Positions 10,579-23,861 of a stretch of 64,000 bases of DNA are shown piece after piece. The position numbers and the translations under genes were made by a program. Under the pieces are notes generated by a model. It saw nothing but the letters and a program-made list of their open reading frames with translations, searched no databases and was not told where the DNA came from. Numbering within the stretch: position 1 is the stretch's first letter; every line of letters begins with the position of its first letter. Origin of the DNA: Edaphochlamys debaryana. Taxonomy: Eukaryota; Chlorophyta; Chlorophyceae; Chlamydomonadales. The stretch is from positions 186,001 to 250,000 of the forward strand of contig JAEHOE010000134.1 in NCBI GenBank assembly GCA_016858145.1, in the 5' to 3' direction.

Positions 10579-13500
10579 ATGTTTGGCTCGGGTCAGAACG
10601 CTGGCGGTGGTGGTGGCTTCGGCTTTGGTGGTGGAGGCAACGCTGCTCCTGGCGGAGGCGGTGGAGGCTTCGGCGCGCGCGCGGGCGGCTTTGGCGGGGG
10701 AGGCGGCTTCAGCAAGGGAGGCTTCGGAGGGGGCGCCCCCGGCGGTGTGCTCTTCGGCGCAGCCCTGCCTGCGGCCGGCAAGGTGGGCGCTGGGGTGGAG
10801 AGGGCCGCCACAGACACTGCCCGGTCTGGGGGATCGGCGGACTGGAGGGAACATCTTCCGGGGGGTCGGGGCCAGAGGGGTGGTTCTCGGCTTGGGCTCA
10901 TGGCCTGTTCAAGACTTCGATGCTGTCAGGCGGGAGACGCACGGCATGCGCAAAATCCTCAGTGCGGTGCGGTGTCCAGTAGATAGTGGCTGTGCTCAGT
11001 GGGGACTGTGCCAGTGCGTGCCAGTGTTACTCAGCCCCCTGCCCGGTCTGCAGCCTGGGTTTCCTCCGGACTTCATTTGGGTGACGGATGCCTTCCCGAC
11101 ACCTTCTACTGCCCAATGGCTCGTGCTGTCGACCCCTCCCCGGTCCCTCTTGCGCAGCAGCCACCCGGTCGCCAAGCACCCGGTCACCTCCCACCTGCTC
11201 CTCTCCTCGCTCCTTGCTCCACGCCCCCTCTCATCCACACCACGTCTGTCGTAACAACCCTCCATGCTGACGCCCCCCTTGCTCCTCTGCCTCCCCGCCT
11301 GCTTCCGTATTCCACACGCGCAGGCCCCGGCAGCGGCGCCCGCTGCGGCCCCGGCTGCGGCAGCGCCTGCGGGCGGTAGGGGCGGCCGCGGCGCTGGCGC
11401 TGGCGGTGAGGAGCGTACGCGGGGGCAGGGGAGGGGGTGTTTGTTGCTGAGCGGGATCGCATCGCCTGCGGGCAGGGGAGGGGGCAGGTTAGCGGCAGGC
11501 TGGTACTCGCATGTAGGGCCACTGCGCTACCACGGCCAAGAGAGTCAGAGACACGAGTGATGGCAAAGGGCGTCCTGACGAAGCCAGGGCCACACCCCTT
11601 ATTGGGTGCCCCCTGCCCGCAATCACCCTGCTCTTGCGGCCGGCTTCCAAGCCCTAGGCCAACGCGCCCACGGCTAGAGGCTCCGTTGCTCAGGCGCCCC
11701 TTCATCCGCTCCACACTCTTGTGCCGTCCGTCCTCTTGCAGGGGGCGGCCGAGGCACACGAGGCGGGGGCCAGGCCGAGGGTGGCGGCGGCGGCGCCGGC
11801 GCCGGCGGGCCCGGCGGCGGCGTCTTTGCCCGGCTGGGCATGGGCGCACTGCGCGACGGCGCCGGCGCCGGCGCTGGCAGCTTTGGCGCTGCAGGGGGAG
11901 CGGCAGCAGCCGCGGGCGGCGGCCGCGGCGGCAGGGGAGGCGCCGGCGGGCGGCAGGGCTTTGGCGGCGGCCGTGGAGCCGCAGCGGGAGCGGCGGGCTT
12001 CCCCGCCGGCGGCGGCGCGGGCCGCGACGGCGGGCGCGACGGCGGCGGCCGCGGCGGCAGGGGGGCTCGCGGCGCCGGTGGCGGCCGATACCAATGGGTC
12101 AGGGACGCCCCAGGCCAGGGGCAGGGCGGGGCGGCGCAGCGGGGCCGCGGCCGCGGCCGCTTCGGCACCGGTCGGGGTGGCGGCGGCGGGGGTGCCGACG
12201 GCGCCGCTGCTGACGCTGGCGGCGGCGAGGAGGAGGAGATGGATGCGGATGCGGCGCCCATGGATGAGGACGGCTACGGCGGGGGGTACTACGAGGGGGA
12301 GGGCGAGGGCGAGGGCGGCGAGGAGCAGGCCGAGGAGGGCGGCGAGGTGGATGAGAGGGCCCTTATGGCGGCAGCCCTGTCGTCGCAGGTGGGGAGGCGG
12401 GGACGGCGCGGCGTGGCACGTGGGACCGGGCCCTCCTTCCACACCAGCCCGGGGGGCACACTGCGTACCGATCGACGGTGCACGGTGTTGTCTTCAGGTT
12501 AAGCTTTCGTCGCGTCTTCGCTGCCTTCGGCATCCATAGTGCCTCTGTAGGTTGGCGACACGCTCCTGAAGCCCCCCATTGCCCGCACGCCGCAGATTCC
12601 ATTTGGTGGCGAGGCGCCCGCCCCCGCCCCCGCCCCTGTGCCCATCACCGCCCGGCTCAGCAGGGGCCCGGCGGCTGCCCCGGCGGCAGCGGCGGGGGCC
12701 CCCGCGGGGCGGTCCAAGGTGCCCGTGCCGCTCTTCACGGCCGAGGTGGGGACCGACGCAGGGGGCCGACGGAGGAGGATGAGGGTGGAGGACGAGGAAG
12801 GAGTGGGGGTGGGGAGGGGAGCCCGGGGGGCTGGTTCCCCCACACGCCCGGGCGGGCGTCCAGGACGACGCGGATGTAGCCAGTGCCCGGGGCTAGGGGC
12901 GAGGAGTCGTGTTGCATACAGGCCTGTCTGATAGCTTCGTCTGATACTACGGTCGCAAGATGCCAACCAATAGTCGCCCCTCTCGTTCCCTCCCCTCCTT
13001 AACTCAGGCGGCTGAGGCCCGCTCGGCGCCCCCCGCCGCCGCCGGCCGCTCGGCCCTGGTGTGGAGGCCCGAAGAGGCGGAGGGCGCACCGGGCTTCGGG
13101 GCCGCGGCCGGGGGCTTCGGCGGGGGCGGTGGGGGCCGCGCTCGCTCCCCCTCGGCCTCGCCCCCGCCCGGGGCCTACGGAGTGGGGGGCGGTGACTTCA
13201 TGGGAGATGACGAGGAGGGTGAGGAGGGCGGGGCGAAGGGGTGTGGGTGTTGGGGTCGGAGGGCAGAGGCCAGCGATTCCGATGCGCATCCTGGTGCCCG
13301 GGCTTGTGTGCTTGAAGTGGGGTCCGCCCAACACCTCTTGGCTTGCAGCGTGCCCTATGTTTCATCCACGCTGGCCTCTGATCCGTCTGCCCTTGCCCCT
13401 CGGGTGTTCGTGGGCCCGGCCCTCCGCCCCCCCTGGTGACCTTGCTCAGCGAAACCCGTCCCACCCTGAATTCTTCCCCCCTTCCCCGCTCAGCTTCACA

Positions 13501-16500
13501 CTCCCCCCCTTCCCTCCCCCATGCTCCCCCCCAGGCGGCGGCCTGGGCCCGGGCGGTGCGGCGCTGGTGGGCACGTGCGAGCTCATGTGCCCGGTGGCGG
13601 AGCGGAAGCGGCGGGAGGTGGGGCGGGGTGGAGTGGGGCATTTGAGGCGTGGGGGGCGTGGGGCGGGCGTAGCGAGGGCGGAAGTCGGAGAGGGGCTTGC
13701 TGCAATAGCCCTGTTGCCGCCTGCACTCTTTGCTGTTCCGCGCTTTCCTCCTCCATTGTCATCCTCCCTCCCTCCCTCCTCCCTGCCCCCCCACCTTCGC
13801 ACGCTATGCTTCCCTGGCGTCGGCGCGATCCCGCTCAGCAACAAACACCCCCTCCTCCCCCCCCCCAGGCCTCGGGCGAGCTCAACATCTTTGAGCGCCT
13901 GGACCCCCAGAACTCCAAGCTCACCAGCGAGCAGCTCATCATCAAGAAGGCGGTGAGGGGGGAGTGCGTTTGGTCGGGAGGTTGCGGAGGGGCTGTGGGA
14001 CTCGGTGTGCAGGGGGGAGGGGCTTCGGTGGGGGGTGGCGGCCTGCAGCCGTACCCGCCTAGCGCCCAACCTCCCTCAACCTCCCCTCCCCTCCCCTCCC
14101 CTACCAACCCCCACCCCCCCAGCGCAAGAACTACTCCGAGGAGGACATGCGCCCCGAGAACCTGCGCACCTTCCGCGCCCTGGGCGCCGCCATGGCCCGC
14201 CTGCGCTCGCTCATCGCGGCCCCCGACGAGCGGGAGCTGGCGGGGCGGGTGGGGATGAGCGAGGAGGCCACCCTGCTGGCGGTGCAGGCCTTCCTGTGGG
14301 ACCGGTACCGGGAGGTGAGGGGCGGGGGCCTGAGAGGGGGGGTAGAGGGGGAGGAGGGAGGAGGGAGGAGGGAGGGGGGAGGGGGATGAGGGAGGGGGAT
14401 GAGGGAGGGGGATGAGGGAGGGGGATGAGGGAGGGGGATGAGGGAGGGGGGGGAGGGAGGGGGACAGGGGGACCGAGCTTGCATACGCGGGGGCTTTGGA
14501 GACTAGACTGGTCAGCTCGTGGGCAGCGGGCGTGGCGGTGCCAGTGCCGGGTGCCGGTGCCCATCAGCTGTGGCCGCCCCAACCTCTAGAGCCCGGACCA
14601 ACCCCTTTCCTCCCTCCGCCCTCCCACGCACGCCGCCAGGTCCGCAAGGAGATCATTGCTCAGCACTTCTACAACCGCCAGGACATGCTGCCCTCGGTGA
14701 GGGGGCGGGGGGGGGGGGCAGGGGGGACAGACGGGGGCGGGGGCGACGCCGTGGTGTGGCGCGGATGGGGACGCAGGGGCGCAGGCAGGCAGTGACGGCC
14801 CCGGGCGTGAGGTCTCTGGCGGACGTGCTTGCGCGCCGCTCACCTTGCCCCTCCCCGCCTCGGCCCCCTGAGGCCGCAACAAACACCCTCCCCCTCTCCC
14901 CCTCCCCTGCAGGTCCTGGCGTGGAATGAGGAGATCGCGCGCTTCCTCATCCTTTCGGCACATGAGCTCACGGTGGGGTGGGGACGGTCAGGGGAAGGGA
15001 CGGAGCTGTGCGCGGACTCGGGGGCCAACCGCGAGGGGGGCCCGGTCACAGCCTGAGCGCCGCCCCACGCGCTCCACACCGCTCTCCCGCACCTCCCCTC
15101 CGATGCCTCCCCCTCACCCCCCGCAGGGCAAGACGGGGTTCTCCGAGCAGCTCAACCAGGAGCAGCTCAAAAAGGTGTGTGTGGACGTGTGTGGACGTGT
15201 GTGTGGGGGGAGGAGGGGGCGCTGCTTGCGGCCACAAGTGTCTGTTTGTCGCGGCCGCCGCCCAGGGACACACCCTGGGCGTGTTGCACCCTCCGCGTGT
15301 GAGCCTCCGCCCCGTCCCCGATCCGCCACGCCCTCACGACGTCATACGCCCTCCCCCCCGACCAGTAGCACCATAGGAAGGGCGCTACACCCTCCATCCC
15401 TCTCCCTCTCGCCCAATACGAAAGTCCTTGCCTCTCCCCCCCTCCCCCCCAGATCCTGACCGACCTGGTCACCCGCTTCTACCCGGTGGCCCAGCGCCTG
15501 GGCATCGCCACGCCCAACTCGGCGGAGTTCAAGTGAGGGGGGAAGGGGGAGGGGAGGGAGGGGTGCGGCCTTGTGCGGCGAGGATGGGCGACGCCACTCC
15601 AGCCCCTGCACCGCGGCTCGCGCGCACCGGCACCGGCACCCCTGCCCCCCTCCTCGCCCTGCGCTCCCCGCATCCTTGATACCATCCCTCAAGCGCCCCC
15701 CTCCCGCCCCTCCCCCCCCTCCCCCCTCCCCCCCCTGTCAGGTGCTACCTGCTGTTCCTGATGCTGGGGGGCACCATCGAGAAGAACTCGCGCCGCTTCA
15801 AGCAGCCCGCGGAGGCGCAGATGTACCTGGGGCAGTACACGCAGGAGGTACGGGGGGGCGGCGGGGGAGGGGGCGGGTTGTGTTGAGAATGCGTGAGGCG
15901 CGCGTGCATGGGAGCGTGTGGGTGGGGTTGGGGGCTGAAAGCAGAGAGGGCTGCTGTGCGGGACCCCTGCCGCCCCGCGCTTGTGGCGCAAGGGTCAGAC
16001 CACGATCTCAACCCCGCCACCCCCGCCTCCCTCCTGCACCCCTCCTGCACCCCCCCCTTCCCCCCCCCCCCCGCAGGAGCTGGCCTCCCCCTGGACCACG
16101 GCCCTGTTCGGACTGGTGGTGGGGCTGCAGGTGGGGGAAGGGGGTGGGGGTGTGGGGACTGGGGGTGGGGGTGGGGTTTGCGGGTGGGGATCCGCCGCCC
16201 TTCTCGGCCCCCGATGGCGCACGTCAAGACACCGTAGCGCCGTTCCGTCAGCCCTCAGGCCCCCCTTAGCCCAAGCGACCCCGCTCAGCAACAACCCGCC
16301 CACCCACCCCCCCTCCCCCTCCTTTTCCCTCCCCTCCCCTCACCGCCCAGTCCGGCAACCCCCCCGCCTTCTTCGAGCTGCTCCAGCGCGCCCCCTACCT
16401 GCTCGCCTGCATCTCCGCCTCCCACGTGCTGCCGCTGAGGCAGGCGGCGCTGCAGATGCTGGCGGCGGCGCTGGGGGGTGAGCGGGCGGGGCTAAGGGGT

Positions 16501-19500
16501 GTGTTCGGGCGGGCTGTGGGGCCGTGGCGCGAGGTATCGTTCCTGCGCTTTGCCTGTGGGTTTCGGTGCACAGAGCTTGCTGCATCTGACAAATGACAGC
16601 CCCCGCCCTCCCCCCCGTGTCACACCCCCAAAACACACGCCCGCCCGCAGCCCCCCACCCCGGCGCCCCCGGCTCCCGTGACCCCTCCGCCGCCATTCCC
16701 CTGCCCGACCTGGCCCGCGTGCTGCGGCTGAGCGAGGCGGCGGCGCTGGACTTCGCCACCAAGTGCGGAGCGCTGGAGCAGCCCGGTGGGTGGGGGGGTG
16801 GGGTGGGGGCGGGGAGGAGGGAAGGGGAGGGGAGAGGGGGGGAGAGGAGGGAGCTCGGGAGCGGGGGCAGGAAGGACTTGGAAACAGGCGTGTTTAGGCT
16901 CAAGCTGCGGGAGGAGAGGAGAGGCGGCTCGGGGCGTGGGCCTGGCCTCCCCACCTCCGGTGCACATCGCGATCACCGGCCCCCGACTCATCGGCCGCCG
17001 CCTCACCTGCGCCCCGCACTCTCACCTTACTTGCCTCCCATACCTTCTTCCCCGCCTCCCCCCCAGGCCCCTACGGCCGTGAGGTGTGCTTCCCCTCCAC
17101 CAAGGGCCGAATGGTGGTGCCCAAGAGCCGGGTGAGGGCCGGGCGTGTGTGTCGGTAGGGGTGGGGATGGGAGGCCGTCCAGCCCACGGGAGCACGGGAG
17201 CGCTTGACGGCCCCCCACCCTCAGCTCCTACAACTTCATCCCTTTCACCTGCCCCCCTTCCGCCCCCGCCCCCACCACCCCCACCCCACCCCGCAGCCCC
17301 AGTCCTGGATCACGGCCAAGCGCTCCCCCCGCAGCCGAGCCGACGACACACGCCTCGCCCCCACCCTCCCCCCCGACTTCGTGGCGGCATGCGCCCACCT
17401 GCTGTCGGGGCCGGCGGCGGCGCGCTCCCTGGCCGCCGCCGGCGCCACCGCCGCCGCCGCGGCGCTCGCCTCCGTCAGCTCGCCGCGCCGCCAGCTGCCC
17501 GCCACCCCCGCCGCCGCGCCGCGCTCGCGCCCGCTGTCGCCGGCGGGCGCCGCCGCCGCGGCGGCGGCGGCGGCGGCGGCTGCCGCGCTGGCGGCGCCTC
17601 CGTCGCCGCCCATGGAGTACCTCGGGGAGGAGGGCTACGGGGGGGACGACGGCTACTCAAGCCCGGTGCCGGGTGAGTGCATGTTACCGCTCGCGCCCGG
17701 AGCACCCTCCGCCCTCCTATGCCCTCCTATGCCTATGCACTCTGGAAAATACCACACAGGCCGTGCAAGGGCCCTTCGCAGCAATCCGTTGCAAGCACCT
17801 CCGTGCCAAGCACCTCCGGCACACCTCCGCATGGGCACCGTGGACCCCACACGCTTGCACAGCGTACGGTACAGCGCAAGCCCGCGGTCCCAAGGCCTCA
17901 TACCAAGCTTGCATTCACCTTCGTACTCCTGTCCCTCCCCCCTGCAGCTCCGTCGCCGCCCCGCGAGGTTCGTCGCACACCCACCGCCTTTGCCCCCGCT
18001 GCCGCCGCGGCGCCCGCGCCGGCGCCCTCATTTGGAAGGGCAGCGGCGGCTGGCGGCGGAAGCGGCGGCCCGACGGCCGCGGCGGCGGCCCCCGGCGGCG
18101 CCGCTGGCTTCGGCGCTGGCGGCAAGGTCTCGGCCGCCTTTGGCTCTCCCGCCAGCGCCGGAGGCCCCAACCCGGCCGTTCTAGCCCAGGTGAGCCTTTG
18201 CCTTTGCCCGGGATGATGATGAATCAAGTTGCCTCTGCCGCCCTTGCTGACTCGGCAACGTGGTCGTCAGTGTGCACTGGAGCTCTCACCGCTTTCCGCT
18301 GCCCCGCCATCCCTGCCCCGGAACCCCCCGCCCTCTCACCCCCTGCCCCCCTGCTGCCCCCCACCCCTACGTAGAGCGCCTTTGGGTCCACGGCCGTCCC
18401 CGCCCCCGCCGCCGCCACGTCCTTCGGGGTCGGCGGCGGCGGCCTGGCTGCGCCCGGCGGCGGCGGCGGCAGCATGGTCGACGCCAGCATGCTGACGGCG
18501 GCGCGGGTGGCTGCGGAGGCGGACAAGGCGGCGGCGCTGGAGCAGCTCCGTCAGCAGGCGGGCAGGGCGCTGGAGGCGGAGAGGCAGCGGCAGCGGTGAG
18601 CCCTGAAGCAGCCCTGCCGGCGGCGGCTCCTTGTGGGGCTTTCCCTTGTGGAGGGTCTTGAAGCAGAGAGCGACGGCCAGCGAGCCCGTTGCGCAACGAG
18701 GTCTGACTGTCGTGAGGGCTTCCTCCGGGCTGATGAACAACTGCCGCCCGCCTTGCCCCTCCTCCCTCACCCTCGCAGGCAGGTGGAGTGGCAGTGCCAG
18801 GCGCTGGCCGCCGCCGCCGCCTCGGCGCAGGCGGACGCGGCGGCGGCGCGGCAGCGGGAGGCGGCGGCGTCGGCCCAGGTGGCGTCGCTGCGGCTGGAGG
18901 GACAGGTGGGGGCGGGGCCCTGGGGCGTGGGCGGGACGGAGGACACGTGCGGTACGGTTCGCTAGCAGTGCGCAGGGGTCGGGTGGGAGGGCTAAAGCGA
19001 CTCAAGGCAGCGCGGGTTTGCTCAACCCCACGTACGCCGCTGAACCGCATTGCCCCTCGCTCTTCCCCCCCTCCCCCTCTCCTCCTCCTCCCCGCGTCCC
19101 CTCTGCGCCCCAGACCAAGGCCATCGAGGAGCGCTGGAAGGGGCTGCTGCTGCGCCGCGCGCTGGCGGCCTGGCGGCGGCGCGCGGCGGAGCGGCGGCGG
19201 CGCGAGGAGGGGCTGCGGCGGCAGCTGGCGGCCGCCTCCGTCACCTTCGTGGGGGGCCGCGGGCTGGACGTGCTGGGCAGGAGCAGGAGCGCGGGAGCCG
19301 CGTCGGCGGTGGGTGGGGGCTGGGGTGTGGCGGCTGCGGTTCGGCGTCGGTTGTGTGTGAGGGGGTGCGTAACGGCACCGGAGTGCGTGCCACCACTCAT
19401 CTGGTGTGACGGTGACGGTGTGGCATCATGGCCCGCCGGTTCCCAGCTGTGGGCTTGGGCTCTTGCGTATAGCGATGTGCAACTGGTGGTGGTTTTGGCA

Positions 19501-22500
19501 CCTTGTGACGCTAGTTGCGTGCCTGCTGCCCTGCCCACGGTCCGCAGGGACGCAAGCGGCGGCCCGAGGGCCCCGCGGCCGAGCCCACCGCCATCCGCCC
19601 GCCCCGCACCTCCCTGTCGGGCTCCGCCGTCGCAGCCGCCGCGCTGGGGCCCCCGCAGGCGCTGCCCAGCCCCCGCGGCCCCCTGGTTCCTCACCTGGAC
19701 CTACCGGCAGCCACCCTGCCGGGGCTGGCGGCGGCCCTGGCGCGCGCGCGCCGCGCCGCCGGGCGGCCCGAGCGAGGCAGCGGCGGTGCGGGCGGCGGCG
19801 GTATGGGGCGGGAGGGTGGCAAGGGCGGCGAGGTGGGGGTGTGCTGGAAGCTGGTGCTGCTGAGCGGCGCGCTGGAGAGCGGGGCGCAGTGCATCAGCGC
19901 GTACCAGGTGTGCTGGGGGGTGGGGGGGGGAGTGCAGGTGGGGGCTGCGGGGTGCGAGGGAGGGGAACTCAGGGTTGGGGTTGGGGGCCTGCACACGTCG
20001 TGGAGGGACGCGGGAGGCCAGCGGCAGGGCAACTCTAGTAAGGCATCGTGCTATTCGCCTGTCTCCGTATCGTACCCTCCTCTCATCCTCTGCCCCTTTC
20101 CCGCTCCCGGCCCTCACAGCTGGAGGCCGCCGCCTGGCTCCGCGCCCGCCTCTCCGCCGGCCGGTCCGCCGGGTCCGGTGGCAATGGTAGCGGCGGCGGC
20201 GGCTCCTCCGTCGGCGGCGGTGCCGGAGAGCTCCTCTCCCTCGTGCCCGCCCGCGCCGTCACCCCTGCAGCCGACGGCGGCAGCGGTGGCGGCGGCGAGG
20301 CCCTGGCGGCGACGCTGGCGGTTGTCGACGTCTCGGCTCAAAAGCTCGCCGCTACTGACGACGCTGCTGCCGGCTTCGGCAGCCCGCTGGGCGGCGGCTC
20401 CGGCGGCAGCGGCGGCGCCGCCAGCGGCGGTGCCGGAGCCGCCGGGGCGCTGCTGGCGGCTGTGTCGGGCGTGCTGGTGTTGGCGGACGGGCGGGAGATG
20501 GAGGCAGCGCTGGCGGCGGGGATGTCGCCGGAGGAGGCGGCGGCGGAGGCGGGGCAGGACCTGGCAGAGTGGTGAGGGGGCGGTGGAGGGATAGGGGGGA
20601 GGGACCGGACGTGCGGGCGGGCAAGCTGGAAGGCCGGGGAGAGGTTCGGGAGCTGTGGGGGACGACGCAGCACAGCAATGGCACCGGGGCCATGCGGCCG
20701 TAGCGAGCGCGTGGGGCCCTCAGCGACTGAGGGCCTAGCCCTTCCTCTCGGGTGCCTTGCGAGCGGAGGCTGACCCCTGCCTTCCCCCTCACTGTCTCCC
20801 CCCCTACGCAGCTGGGAGCGCCTCCGCGCAGTGCTGTCCCGGCTGCCCTCGGCCCAGCCCTCGCCAGCGGGCCCCTACTCGCCCGCCGCCGCCTTCTCTG
20901 ACGCTGCCGACCCCGGCCCGGCGCCGCTGCAGCGGCCGCCCGTAATCGTGCTGACGCTGGCGGCGGCCGAGGCAGCCGACGCCATCGGCGCCGACCTTAC
21001 CGCCACCGCCGCCGCCACCTGGCCACCGGCGGTGGCGGCGCACGTTCTGCCGACTGGTCCCGACGGCACCGCCGACGGCGGCGGCGGCGCTGACGGTGGC
21101 GGCCCCGGCGTGTCGGTTGCGTCGCTGGCGGAGGCGCCTGACGAGGTGCTCCGCCAGGCGCTGTCGTACATGGCCGAGCACGCGCCCGTGTACGAGCAGG
21201 TGTGCCGCCGGGATGTCTGTGTCCTCGCAAGAGTGCATTTGAAGGAGCGGCTTCTAACGCACGCACCCGGCCCTCCCACCCCACCGCTTCAATCTGCCTG
21301 CCCCGGCCTCTCTTTTCACCACCACGTCCGTCACTGTCTTCAAACCCCTTCTCCTGACCCTTCTTGTGACCACCCCTGCCAGGTGGTATCTGTGGACCTG
21401 GAGTCCCTGGCACGGGGGGCGGTGGCGGAGGTGGTGGAGCACATGGACGCCCTGTCCGCCCCCACCCCCGCCTCGGGCGCCGCTGCCTCGCCAGCGCCCT
21501 CCTCCGCGCACTCGCCCGTCGCCGCCTCCGCCCTGGCCACCACCGCCGCCGGCGGCGCCGCCACCGCCGCCGACACCGCCGCCGCCTTCAACCAGCTGGT
21601 GGCGGCGTACGAGGCAGCGGCCGCCGCCACCGCAGCATCGGCGTCTGCTCGCTGGGGCCTGCCGGCGCCAGAGGTGAGGGAACTCAAGGCAGGGACCCCA
21701 CCTGCTGCCCCGACTGAGTAGGCTGACGTAGCAGCTCCCGTGCTGACCTCTGCATTACTTCGGTCTCAAGCCTTGGAAGGCACGGCCCGTTTCTGCGAGC
21801 CTGGCTCGCGGCCTTTGACCATGACAGCGCGCGCGTCGACGTCATTCCCCACCTGCACCGCCGTCCTTGCCTGTGCCCCCTCCCTCAGACGTGCACCTCT
21901 GACGCGGACGCAGCCCCGGCCTGTTGGTGCCCCTCCCGCCTCTCCGCCACCGCGGGAGCTCTCCGGCGCCTGCGCCTGCCGCCGCTGCCGCCCGCCGCCG
22001 CCGGCCTGCCCGGCGGCTCCGCCTTCCTTCCCACCCTGCTCGGCCACGTGGCGGCATGGTCCGCCGGCCTGGCGGCGCCGCGGCGCGTGCTGCTGCTCGC
22101 CTCCCTCGCGCCGCCGCCACCCGGCGCGCGCCGCCGCATGCCCTCGCTCTACGCGGCGCCGCCTCGGCCGGCGGCGGCGCTGCCAGCGCCGTCGCCCGCA
22201 GCCTCCGGGGCGGCCTCCGTCGGGCCCACGCCGGCGGCGTCGCGGCGTGCGCCGCTCGTGTGGGGCGTGTCGCCCGGCGGCCACTTCGGCAATGGCGCTG
22301 CGGCGCTGACGGCCGCCGCGAACACCACGACAACCGGGGCCCGGGCGCCGACGTCCATTGCTCGGACGCCGGCGGTCGACGCTGTGGCAGAGATCGGGGG
22401 GGCCATGGCGACGCCGTCCGGGCCGCCGTTGCCCTGGTCCGCGCCGGGGCGGTACGCGTCCGGCCTCACGGGCCCCCCGTCCCAGGGCTCTCTGGGGTCG

Positions 22501-23005
22501 GGGTCGGCCGGCGGCCGGGCGGGTGGCCGTGGCCAGGGCGCGGCGGGGCAGGAGGGCGCTGGCGAGGGGGCGGTGCCGCAGAGCGACACCAAGAAGAACG
22601 CGCAGGAGGCGCTGCAGGTGGGGCAGGGGGGCGGGAGGGAAGGGGGTGGAGAGGATGGGACGGGTGGGAGATCGCAGCCCGGGGGACGGGTGGGTTTGCG
22701 CACACAGCGCAACGCAAATTCTCGCTGGCTGCCGCTGCGTCCCTTTCGCTTTCCTCAATCCATCCCTCACTGTGATTCACGCTCCTCGTATGAACGTCCC
22801 CCACATGTCCTGGCCAGTCCCCGATTGTTCAGAAAGGAACCTGGGTCTGCACTTTGCTGGCCTGCTTTTCGCGTACCCCGTCTCCCAGTTCCCCTTCCCC
22901 CACATGTCCTCCACCTGCCCTTCCCTCTTTTCACCGTCCGGCCCCATCGCCCATGCCCCGCCGCCCGCGCAGAGGCTCCGGGCGGCACTCGCCACGCGGC
23001 GCTAG
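10579..23005 (+). CDS. SAC3/GANP family nuclear mRNA-export protein
   Basis: Scaffold of the TREX-2 type, expected to link transcription to mRNA export at the nuclear pore. Exons: 10579-10782, 11324-11405, 11742-12388, 12551-12745, 13008-13218, 13535-13617, 13869-13952, 14123-14314, 14640-14696, 14913-14972, 15127-15174, 15453-15532, 15742-15847, 16077-16130, 16351-16477, 16651-16785, 17067-17131, 17297-17672, 17948-18189, 18375-18595, 18779-18905, 19114-19308, 19548-19907, 20120-20571, 20812-21199, 21383-21673, 21889-22617, 22973-23005 (1947 aa). The N-terminus is Gly/Phe-rich (FG-nucleoporin-like), followed by a long RGG-rich region (about 87-300). The SAC3 core starts near residue 455 with GTCELMCPVAERKRRE, then LNIFERLD, and runs as a helical SAC3/PCI-like region to about 810. 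A basic helical arm covers about 1017-1197 and a long Ala/Gly-rich tail follows. Length is close to metazoan GANP (about 1980 aa). The core is firm; some tail exon borders are less so. Confidence 0.85.
14338..14465 (+). repeat. G-rich intronic tandem repeat (14-bp unit)
   Basis: Inside an intron of the SAC3-like gene. About five perfect copies of GATGAGGGAGGGGG sit in a purine-only tract of roughly 125 bp. G-runs are on the transcribed RNA's sense strand, so G-quadruplex or R-loop formation is possible. Confidence 0.85.
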
Positions 23006-23861
23006 GGGGTGGTGGCGGCGACGGAGGAGCTGGCGAGGCCATGGCGTGCGGAGGGAGGGGAGGGTTGTGCCGTGCTGGGCAGGGGAGAAGTGCTGCGCTG
23101 CGTTCACGGGGCTAGGGGATGGTGCGGAGAGCATGCGCCAGAGGCGCTTGGCAGGGCCATGTGCGGTTTACAGCTGGGCGAGTGCGCAGGCAAAGGATGG
23201 CCAGCGGTACATGATGTGGTAGATGACGTTGGGGCAGCGAGCGAACCGCCAAGACAGGACGGGTGTGTCGGAGCTGGGTGGTGCGAGCGATACTCGGGCT
23301 GTGGATGAAGGTAAGCAGGGCGGTGTAGGGGCGAGGGATTGGCTTTACTCTGGACGCGCATTCGCTCCGGTCGTCCTGGGCAGGCATCCCGCTGCTACGG
23401 ACATTGAACATGGCCCGAGCCCAGTCCCAGTCGGCGGCGAACACAGTTCATGGCCAAATGCGCAGACTGAGGGCAGCTGTAATCAGAATCCCTATGCTGA
23501 CTGGCTGAATACCATGCTCGCCTGTCTGCAGAAGCGGCCTCCAAAGCCCGTCAGACGTTGCTCACGTCAACTGCACGAGCTGAATGCCGTCACCCCTCCT
23601 CCGGGTCCCCTCCCATCCGCCTCCCGCTGTGGCTCCCTACTCGTACACCTCAGTCCCAAAGCTGCCGGCGGTCCAGGGACCACCACTGCTGCAAACGCTG
23701 CCGGCATCCTGAGGCCCATACAGCTCCGAGTCAGCGCCCTCCAGGGGGGGCCCAGGAAGGGTCGAGGGGACGGGGCGCATCGCATCGAGGCCAGTCGTTA
23801 CACAGCAGGCCGCCAGAGAGGCACGGGAATGCACGCTCATGAAGGCCCCGCCGCGACCCGC
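23006..23861. other. Intergenic region between convergent SAC3 and RPP2 genes
   Basis: The two flanking genes converge here, so this stretch should hold both 3' UTRs. On the minus strand a TGTAA motif lies about 60 nt past the RPP2 stop. I see no supported coding exon. Confidence 0.5.
23798..23802 (-). terminator. Candidate TGTAA polyadenylation signal of RPP2
   Basis: TTACA on the plus strand is TGTAA on the coding strand, about 60 nt after the RPP2 stop codon. TGTAA is the usual green-algal poly(A) signal. The motif is short, and I did not find it soon after the other genes here, so it could be chance. Confidence 0.45.

Noticed and set aside
22973..23005. Stopping the SAC3 gene at the end of the exon at 22617
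   Set aside because: No stop follows in frame before the GT donor, while a phase-0 acceptor at 22972 gives a short basic ending and a stop, so the extra 33-nt exon was kept.
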